The notes beneath the pieces were generated by a model. That model was not told the DNA's origin, ran no database searches, and worked only from the letters and a program-made list of their open reading frames with translations. The translations under genes were made by a program, and so were the position numbers. Positions 1-4,228 of a stretch of DNA of 5,067 bases are shown piece by piece; position 1 is the first letter of the stretch; every line of letters begins with the position of its first letter. The stretch is from Steroidobacteraceae bacterium (GTDB lineage: Bacteria > Pseudomonadota > Gammaproteobacteria > Steroidobacterales > Steroidobacteraceae). The stretch spans positions 1 to 5,067 of the forward strand of contig JALRHE010000360.1 in NCBI GenBank assembly GCA_023253235.1, written 5' to 3'.

Positions 1-823
1 GCAGTGATTTGACCGAGCGAGTCGGCGTCGCGGACTTGTTCTGGCCGGTCGACTCACATTCCGGCGAATCGGAGACGCGAGGCTTGAGCGATACAGGCGC
101 GGCATCGCCTTGCCCACGTAGCAGCGGTATCAAGTCGCCTATTCGAAGGGCTAGCGCGAGCTGCTGAGCTTGTTCGGGCGTCACATCCAGCGTCATCGTG
201 GAATAGGAAATACCAAGCTCAGCGCGCCGCTGTAGCAGTTCGTCCGCTCCACGCGAGGGATCGACCTGATGCGCTCCGGTGGCTAGCACCTTGAGTGACT
301 CCAGCAGCGGTTTCACCCGAACACATCGCACGCTCCCCTCGGTGGTTTCCTCCGCCAACAACAAATCCACTTGATCACCCGGTCGAACCAAGCCCGCTTG
401 TGAACTCACTTCGTCGACAGGCACGGTCACCGCTCGCGTTCCATTCAAGAGCCGACTGGCGAGTGCCTGCCCGCCGTGACCAGACAAATGCGCCATGCTC
501 AGCGCATCACCGGCCGCCAACGGGATCAACAACTGTTGCCCGAGCACGCTGCCGAGCGCATCGACAGGTAAGGTTCCGCCAGGCAGGAAGGCTGCGGGCA
601 TCTCGCGCTTGGCTAGATCGTCGACGTTCAAGACCTTTCCCGCCGGCAATGCAACCGCCGCTACTACGACAGGCGTCGGTCGATATCGCTCGCGCCAGTC
701 GACTTCGATCTTGGTTCGCTCCTGCTTCAAATAGCGTTGTGCACCGACGAACGCGATGCCAGCAAAGATCAGCGCTACGATGAACGTCACCACCGTTGAA
801 TTGAGAGTCCTCGGCCACTTCAT
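1..823 (-). CDS. cpaB: Flp pilus assembly protein CpaB/RcpC (3' end cut by window edge)
   Basis: CpaB/RcpC is a periplasmic, inner-membrane-anchored component of the Flp/Tad pilus that acts with the outer-membrane secretin. The visible 274 codons start MKWPRTLNSTVVTF and carry one N-terminal membrane helix (about residues 11-28). A SAF-like domain follows at about 50-113 (PTPVVVAAVALPAGKVL, then DDL, LGQQLLIPLAAGD). The CpaB/RcpC signature lies at about 128-156 (GTRAVTVPVDEVSSQAG, then RPGDQVDLLL). Two cysteines fall in the remaining visible part, at about 167 and beyond 250. No stop codon occurs before position 1, so the C-terminus lies outside the window; family members are usually near 250-350 residues, so most of the protein is seen. 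The start at 823 is chosen because the membrane helix follows directly and GAGGAG lies 10 bases upstream. It follows the 69-residue pilin-like gene by 28 bases, consistent with one operon. Family assignment is firm. Confidence 0.93.
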   Translation of the reverse strand, partial: MKWPRTLNSTVVTFIVALIFAGIAFVGAQRYLKQERTKIEVDWRERYRPTPVVVAAVALPAGKVLNVDDLAKREMPAAFLPGGTLPVDALGSVLGQQLLIPLAAGDALSMAHLSGHGGQALASRLLNGTRAVTVPVDEVSSQAGLVRPGDQVDLLLAEETTEGSVRCVRVKPLLESLKVLATGAHQVDPSRGADELLQRRAELGISYSTMTLDVTPEQAQQLALALRIGDLIPLLRGQGDAAPVSLKPRVSDSPECESTGQNKSATPTRSVKSL

Positions 824-833
824 GACATCGTCA

Positions 834-839
834 CTCCTC
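834..839 (-). promoter_or_regulatory. Ribosome binding site of cpaB
   Basis: On the minus strand GAGGAG ends 10 bases before the ATG at 823. Another ATG at 828 is five bases closer but reads only two codons (ATG TCA TGA), its stop overlapping the cpaB start. The ribosome binding site therefore supports initiation at 823, possibly helped by this tiny overlap. Confidence 0.6.
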
Positions 840-851
840 GTAATAGCCCTC

Positions 852-1061
852 TCAGATCACTGCCAACCACCAAATAAAGACGTGGATGCGATCTACGATC
901 GCCTCGAGCAGTTGCTGTGCCGGAGACGAGTCGCCTGACCAAGGAATGAGCAGTGCGAGCACCAAGACGGCGCAAACCCATAGGTACTCGAGCATGGCTT
1001 GGCCATGATGGCGTCTTGAGTTCGTCAGCCTGCGTGAGGGCTTTGTTTGCAGGCATCTCAT
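852..1061 (-). CDS. Small Flp/TadE-type pilin-like protein (69 aa)
   Basis: This 69-residue protein has a class III (type IVb prepilin) N-terminus. A basic leader of 20 residues ends in RRHHG, followed by QAMLEYLWVCAVLVLALLIP. Cleavage after Gly20 would put Glu at +5 and Tyr at +6, the hallmark of Flp-family pilins, and leave a 49-residue mature protein with a membrane helix at about 26-41. The tail is a short amphipathic segment ending in the very hydrophobic FIWWLAVI, unusual for a Flp subunit. The ATG overlaps the stop of the preceding gene (ATGA). GGAG is present but only 2 bases from the start, too near for ordinary initiation, so reinitiation after the upstream gene is likely. No other start codon precedes the helix. 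It could be a second Flp or, by position and motif, a TadF-like pseudopilin. Class is clear; exact role is inferred. Confidence 0.85.
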   Translation of the reverse strand: MRCLQTKPSRRLTNSRRHHGQAMLEYLWVCAVLVLALLIPWSGDSSPAQQLLEAIVDRIHVFIWWLAVI

Positions 1062-1711
1062 TGCTCCGATCCGTCGAGCTGAATCACGATGCGCGTGCCG
1101 GTCTCGGATGCTGCGATCGCCGCTTGAAGCTGGCGCGCTCCTCGCCGACTCATGAGGACGCCGTGATCTTCAGAATTGAGTTGTGTGGCACTCCAGCCGG
1201 CTCGCAACAGGGCCTCGCGTAATTGACGAGCGGCTATTGGGACGGTTCGACGCCCTCGGAAGAGAAGCGTCGTTGGAGCGGCGCGCGAGCGACCATGCCG
1301 AACGGTCGAAATGCGTTCCCAATCCGCGGGTACGACGAAGGGTACGGCGCCCCACGACTCGATCGGCTCACGCAAATCACGGATCGCGTATTCGATCCGC
1401 GTGCTCCCAGGCGATCTGCCTCGTTGCAAACTGACCGTCTCGTGAAAGGACTGCCGCTGTCGCCCGAGGACGATGCGACCATCACGAAGCCGCATCGTGA
1501 GCGGTGGCGGTCCGCTTTCTGTCCAACGACGTGCAAGAAGATCGGCCAGTGCCTCGGGATCACCCAACTCGGTGGTCGAGCGCAAACGCAGCGGCACCCC
1601 ATTGACGACGACTGCCTCGGATCGGCTTGCCGCAAGGATCGGATCGGCCAGACTGCAGAAAGCCAGAATCGTCCCGATCAACCAGGCATCGATCGATCGA
1701 GGCGTCAGCAC
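1058..1711 (-). CDS. Unrecognised secreted protein in the Tad operon (217 aa)
   Basis: I do not recognise this family. The likely start is GTG at 1711, giving 217 residues. GAGG lies 8 bases upstream, and the start overlaps the end of the tadE-like gene by 7 bases (GTGCTGA); no ATG or other good start is near in this frame. The N-terminus MLTPRSIDAWLIGTILAFCS continues to ADPILA-A and looks like a Sec signal peptide cleaved around residues 27-28, so the product is probably periplasmic or outer-membrane associated. The mature part begins with AVVVNGVPLRLRSTTELGD, then a helix containing LADLLARRW, then alternating beta-like and Arg-rich segments (TMRLRDGRIVLGRQ; VPADWERIS; a possible helix RQLREALLRAGW), and ends IVIQLDGSEQ. 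The only cysteine lies in the signal peptide. Its stop overlaps the next start (ATGA), so it is fixed inside the pilin block. A chaperone, maturation or minor structural role is possible but only inferred. Confidence 0.82.
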   Translation of the reverse strand: MLTPRSIDAWLIGTILAFCSLADPILAASRSEAVVVNGVPLRLRSTTELGDPEALADLLARRWTESGPPPLTMRLRDGRIVLGRQRQSFHETVSLQRGRSPGSTRIEYAIRDLREPIESWGAVPFVVPADWERISTVRHGRSRAAPTTLLFRGRRTVPIAARQLREALLRAGWSATQLNSEDHGVLMSRRGARQLQAAIAASETGTRIVIQLDGSEQ

Positions 1712-2469
1712 GATCTTGACCTCGCATCGCCGCCCTGGCTCCCCACCGCTCGATCCGTAGGCACGATGTCGACATCGAGACGACCGGGGCAAAATCGCTC
1801 GAATGCCGGCTCGACGATCGCGATGACGGGACGGATCACGTCGAACACCGTGGTCGCCTCCGCGAGGCGCGCTTGAACGGTCATTCCGATGACGCGATCT
1901 CGCGTGTTGGCATCGCTGCGCGAAGACCAACCGTGATGCAGTGCGGAGAGCTGTTCGGTGATTAACAACGGCGTGTCCGTTTGCGCAGTCGACAGAAAAT
2001 CTGGCAAACGAAAAGACCACCGCGCACTGGCTTGAAGGCCACTTGAGACTGGCAAACCGAAGTCGCCACCCGTAACGACACGCGCCGGCAATAACGCACC
2101 CTGTGCGATATCCTGAAGCTGCCTCGGTGACGGCAGCGGCTTTGCGTCCTCCAACTGAATTTGCAGACTCAGCGACTTCGGCATCCATGGCGCATCAGGC
2201 GCCGAGGTGGCATATCGGCTCCGAGCGATCTCGGCAATCTCCGTCTTGGGTAAATCACCGTCCGTCAGATGCGACAGGATCACTGCATGACGCACTGACG
2301 AAATCGCTGCCTGCTGCGCCGCCAGAAGCTCGGCGAGAAACAGCAAAGCGAACCAGAGCGGAATCAGCCAAAACAAGGCCACGAGTGACTCAACCAGCGC
2401 CTGGCCTCGATGCCGAGGGCGCGAATTGGTCGGCTTCTTCAACGCCGTCACGGTGCCGCCGCCAGCCAT
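1705..2469 (-). CDS. TadE-like minor pilin / pseudopilin (254 aa)
   Basis: A TadE-type protein: a basic leader (SRPRHRG) is followed by QALVESLVALFWLIPLWFAL, giving a prepilin-peptidase site after Gly22 with Glu at +5 and Ser at +6, then a single membrane helix at about residues 29-46. A helical stretch of the TadE type follows (LAAQQAAISSVRHAVILSHL), and then a periplasmic region rich in beta-like segments. Cysteines occur at 227 and at the last residue, 254, and could form a disulfide closing the C-terminal loop. In studied Tad systems TadE is processed by the prepilin peptidase TadV and is needed for pilus formation. The ATG at 2469 overlaps the tadG-like gene by 22 bases. An in-frame GTG at 2451 (248 residues) would give a classical GTGA overlap with that stop, and neither start has a strong ribosome binding site, so the start is uncertain by six codons. 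At 254 residues it is longer than a minimal TadE. Confidence 0.87.
   Translation of the reverse strand: MAGGGTVTALKKPTNSRPRHRGQALVESLVALFWLIPLWFALLFLAELLAAQQAAISSVRHAVILSHLTDGDLPKTEIAEIARSRYATSAPDAPWMPKSLSLQIQLEDAKPLPSPRQLQDIAQGALLPARVVTGGDFGLPVSSGLQASARWSFRLPDFLSTAQTDTPLLITEQLSALHHGWSSRSDANTRDRVIGMTVQARLAEATTVFDVIRPVIAIVEPAFERFCPGRLDVDIVPTDRAVGSQGGDARSRSC
1720..1723 (-). promoter_or_regulatory. Ribosome binding site deciding a GTG start
   Basis: GAGG on the minus strand stands 8 bases before the GTG at 1711. Because this frame stays open far upstream into the tadE-like gene, this site, the following signal peptide and the 7-base overlap with the tadE-like stop are what fix the start of the 217-residue protein. 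Confidence 0.55.
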
Positions 2470-3764
2470 ATCGGCGAACCATCGAGCATTGCTAGGCGAA
2501 TGCGTTCGTCACTCGTGAGACTGACCAAACTTGCTCGCCAAAAAGGACTGAAGAGACTTGGCAGTTCGCGCGCGCCATCCAACCGAGGATGCGGGCGCTC
2601 GAAGGGAGTCGTCGCGGCCGACTCGGCAAACCAACGCGGCGCAGATGCTTCGAGGCGCTGCTCGCGACCCGTCAGAGTGGGTACGCTCGTAAATCCCAGC
2701 AGCGCTTTGGCGCCGCGACGACTCGAATCGTCGAGAGTGACTCGAACGAGTATGCGAGGCGGTGAGAAGCTGTCGCGTTGCGCCGCAGACAGATCGTACA
2801 GAGACGGCAAGCCGAGATAACCTGCGGAGCGCCGAACGGCGCGGTCAGCCAGACGACTAGCCCGTGGGTTGCGCCGGTAACTGTCGCCGTGTTCCCCTCG
2901 ACTGAACGAGGGTTGGCCGGATTCCGACGCTCCCCAAGCGATGGGTGTTCGCTCGCGTATCGAGCCGAAGAGGACGCCACGACGTGCGTGCAGTGACATC
3001 GTGTCGAGACCACGCCAGTTGTCGAAATCGACGAGCTCGGTGCCACCTCGCTTCTCGAAACGCACGAGACTCGTACCCAGTACCGGCGAAAGCGTATATC
3101 GCCGATCACTGGAGAAGCCGTCGAGTGATCGGTGCACCACGTCGCGTTGCCGCCAACGAAACGACCCGCCGTAGAACGAAGCAAACCGCAGCCACTCGGT
3201 CGCCCAAACGGCGGCGGCTGCCTCGCCACCGGTGGATAGTCGAAATCGTGGGCCCGTCTCCGCGAGCGACTCTCGCAGAATGGCGGGAACCACGGTGGCG
3301 GTACCGAGGTGCATCACGCGCTGCGCTGCGGCGATGTCGTGTGACACGAGACTCGTCGTCGCTTCGAGTGCCATCAGGCTCGGTTGCAACGCTGCGTCAA
3401 CGTGATGCCACAATCGCTGCAAAGTCATCATGGCCGAGTTGAGATAGGGAACCCAGGCTGTGACGAGCGCGGCACCGGGTAGCAAGCGCGTCATATAGGA
3501 CGACCATGACCGCAAGCTCACCGACTGCGCCAATGCTGCTTCGTTGGCGACGATCGCTCGATTCGTATACGCATCGAAATTCAGTGCCCGCGCCTGCCAA
3601 ACAGCCGCACTCAATGCAGCGGCATCGGCTGCATTGGCGAGGCGCTGCTTTTCATTGACCGCCGAGCCCGCCTCGGTCGTCCACCACAAGGCGCCAATGA
3701 GCGCGCCGAGCAGGACGACGAGGACGAGCAGCGACTGACCTTGTTGACGCCGTGGCGTGCGCAT
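2448..3764 (-). CDS. TadG-like Flp pilus protein (Tad-domain, 438 aa)
   Basis: The N-terminus MRTPRRQQG followed by QSLLVLVVLLGALIGALWW is a basic leader plus one membrane helix. It runs into the Tad/TadG-type helix EKQRLANAADAAALSAAVW (about residues 38-56), typical of putative Flp pilus-assembly TadE/G-like proteins. A conserved-looking helical part follows (NRAIVANEAALAQSVSLRSW, about 68-87), then a long Arg-rich, cysteine-free region. The end has a pattern I associate with this subgroup: FERPHPRLDG, then SLFSPFWRASLV. I see no vWA metal site (DxSxS), so it is shorter and different from classic TadG. Unlike its neighbours it has Val where pilins have Glu+5, so processing by the prepilin peptidase is doubtful and a membrane-anchored role is likely. 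The ATG at 3764, 16 bases after flp, is preferred because it sits just before the basic leader; the frame extends further upstream but only antisense-like, into flp. The ribosome binding site is poor, suggesting coupling to flp. Confidence 0.88.
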   Translation of the reverse strand: MRTPRRQQGQSLLVLVVLLGALIGALWWTTEAGSAVNEKQRLANAADAAALSAAVWQARALNFDAYTNRAIVANEAALAQSVSLRSWSSYMTRLLPGAALVTAWVPYLNSAMMTLQRLWHHVDAALQPSLMALEATTSLVSHDIAAAQRVMHLGTATVVPAILRESLAETGPRFRLSTGGEAAAAVWATEWLRFASFYGGSFRWRQRDVVHRSLDGFSSDRRYTLSPVLGTSLVRFEKRGGTELVDFDNWRGLDTMSLHARRGVLFGSIRERTPIAWGASESGQPSFSRGEHGDSYRRNPRASRLADRAVRRSAGYLGLPSLYDLSAAQRDSFSPPRILVRVTLDDSSRRGAKALLGFTSVPTLTGREQRLEASAPRWFAESAATTPFERPHPRLDGARELPSLFSPFWRASLVSLTSDERIRLAMLDGSPIWLAAAP

Positions 3765-3780
3765 CGGTCGATTCGCGCTC

Positions 3781-4035
3781 TTACTTCTCGAAGTCCTTGA
3801 GCGACTTGGCAGTCGCCTGTTCGTTGGCTTTGGTTCGACCGCCGGTGACGAGTTGCCGACCGGACGTGTTGCTCTCGCCAGACAAGGCGACTGCCGCCAC
3901 CGACGTCTGACCACGCAGGACATCGCCAAATGCTGAGTAAACGCCGATCGCGGCCACAGCGATCAGGGCGACGACGATGATGTACTCGGTCATTCCTTGA
4001 CCCATGACCTTCGGTTGTATTGCGGACTGACGCAT
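3781..4035 (-). CDS. flp: Flp family type IVb pilin, probable major subunit (84 aa)
   Basis: The first gene of the operon encodes a prepilin with a 12-residue leader ending in KVMG, then QGMTEYIIVVALIAVAAIGV. Gly at -1, Glu at +5 and Tyr at +6 match the class III signal of Flp pilins, and the hydrophobic helix spans about residues 19-36 of the precursor. Mature length would be 72 residues, longer than the roughly 50 of the Aggregatibacter Flp. It has a polar, Ser/Thr/Lys-rich tail (SGESNTSGRQ to KSLKDFEK) and no cysteine. The ATG at 4035 is chosen because AAGGAG lies 6 bases upstream; a longer in-frame start at 4134 would add 33 residues that do not look like a leader. This is the strongest ribosome binding site in the operon and it serves the first gene, as expected for the abundant subunit. 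The subunit would polymerise through its N-terminal helix after cleavage by a prepilin peptidase encoded elsewhere. Confidence 0.93.
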   Translation of the reverse strand: MRQSAIQPKVMGQGMTEYIIVVALIAVAAIGVYSAFGDVLRGQTSVAAVALSGESNTSGRQLVTGGRTKANEQATAKSLKDFEK

Positions 4036-4041
4036 GAGGAA

Positions 4042-4047
4042 CTCCTT
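4042..4047 (-). promoter_or_regulatory. Strong ribosome binding site of flp
   Basis: AAGGAG on the minus strand, 6 bases before the ATG at 4035. It selects the 84-residue start over the upstream in-frame ATG at 4134 and is the best match to the 16S anti-Shine-Dalgarno in the operon. Confidence 0.75.
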
Positions 4048-4048
4048 G

Positions 4049-4103
4049 ATTGGCTCGGGGTGGGACTCGTGGAGCGCATTGCATGCCGGTATCGGCTCGG
4101 GGT
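4049..4103 (+). repeat. Imperfect 13-bp direct repeat upstream of flp
   Basis: ATTGGCTCGGGGT at 4049-4061 and ATCGGCTCGGGGT at 4091-4103 match at 12 of 13 positions. They are 42 bp apart start to start, about four helical turns, so both copies face the same side of the DNA. The first copy abuts the flp ribosome binding site. This could be a pair of regulator sites or chance similarity in GC-rich DNA. Confidence 0.4.
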
Positions 4104-4132
4104 CACGGTGAGAAACGACGTGATTTCGGTGC

Positions 4133-4176
4133 ATTAACCGGGCGAGCTGTAATTTCTCGGTATCGAGCGGGTTAAT
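4133..4176 (+). repeat. Inverted repeat ATTAACC-N30-GGTTAAT
   Basis: ATTAACC at 4133-4139 and its exact reverse complement GGTTAAT at 4170-4176 are separated by 30 bases, centred near 4154.5 inside the divergent region. The centre-to-centre distance of the arms is 37 bp, a little over three and a half turns. The half-sites may be an operator for a dimeric or looped regulator shared by both divergent promoters. The wide spacing makes an RNA hairpin less likely, and chance occurrence cannot be excluded. Confidence 0.35.
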
Positions 4177-4185
4177 CGGCAGTTG

Positions 4186-4194
4186 TGCTGTAAT
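4186..4194 (+). promoter_or_regulatory. Candidate extended -10 promoter for the S46 peptidase gene
   Basis: TGC-TGTAAT at 4186-4194 matches the extended -10 form TGn-TATAAT with one mismatch in the hexamer. Transcription would start near 4201, leaving a leader of about 28 bases before the ATG at 4229. No good -35 is seen at the right distance, which extended -10 promoters can tolerate. The octamer GCTGTAAT also occurs at 4146-4153, so the motif alone is weak evidence. Confidence 0.35.
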
Positions 4195-4216
4195 GCGAGC
4201 TTCGTTTTCGTCTATC

Positions 4217-4220
4217 GAGG
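4217..4220 (+). promoter_or_regulatory. Ribosome binding site of the S46 peptidase gene
   Basis: GAGG at 4217-4220 lies 8 bases before the ATG at 4229, supporting that start together with the signal peptide that follows directly. Confidence 0.5.
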
Positions 4221-4228
4221 TTTATCCG

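Larger units (their letters stand above)
4036..4228 (+). promoter_or_regulatory. Divergent intergenic control region between flp and the S46 peptidase gene
   Basis: This 193-base gap is the only substantial non-coding stretch in the window and must hold the start signals of both the pilus operon (leftward) and the peptidase gene (rightward). It is visibly more AT-rich between about 4120 and 4225 than the flanking genes. It contains an inverted repeat (4133-4176), an imperfect direct repeat (4049-4061 and 4091-4103), and the octamer GCTGTAAT twice (4146-4153 and 4187-4194). No convincing -35/-10 pair for flp was found by eye, so the flp promoter cannot be placed. No small ORF with a plausible start was seen. 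Confidence 0.6.

Noticed and set aside
295..783. Plus-strand open frames opposite cpaB
   Set aside because: They are antisense shadows: no motif, no good ribosome binding site, and the cpaB frame shows the full family signature over the same bases.
820..828. Two-codon reading frame ATG TCA TGA overlapping the cpaB start
   Set aside because: It could in principle be a coupling mini-ORF, but so short a frame is expected by chance; it is only mentioned with the cpaB ribosome binding site.
1688..1700. Tandem GATC run (ATCGATCGATCGA)
   Set aside because: It lies within the coding start of the secreted protein, is explained by Arg-Ser-Ile-Asp codons, and has no partner repeat elsewhere in the window.
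1223..1876. Plus-strand open frame of 217 codons antisense to the secreted protein and tadE-like genes
   Set aside because: Its translation is low-complexity Arg/Ser/Pro-rich with no domain, and two convincing minus-strand genes explain the region.
1712..2188. A long upstream extension of the 217-residue gene's frame (ATG at 2188, 376 residues)
   Set aside because: The extra part lies entirely over the tadE-like gene, is rich in Arg/Ser/His with no recognisable motif, and places the clear signal peptide in mid-protein. It is an open frame caused by composition.
4074..4088. Possible sigma-54 promoter for flp on the minus strand (GGCA-x-G, then GC at the right spacing)
   Set aside because: Only the GG/GC core and a few flanking bases match the TGGCACG-N4-TTGC consensus; the TT before GC and two bases of the -24 element are wrong, so it is not supported.
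4036..4134. N-terminal extension of flp to the ATG at 4134 (117 residues)
   Set aside because: AAGGAG lies right before the ATG at 4035, and the short leader MRQSAIQPKVMG is typical of a class III prepilin. The extension is His/Pro-rich and unlike a leader.
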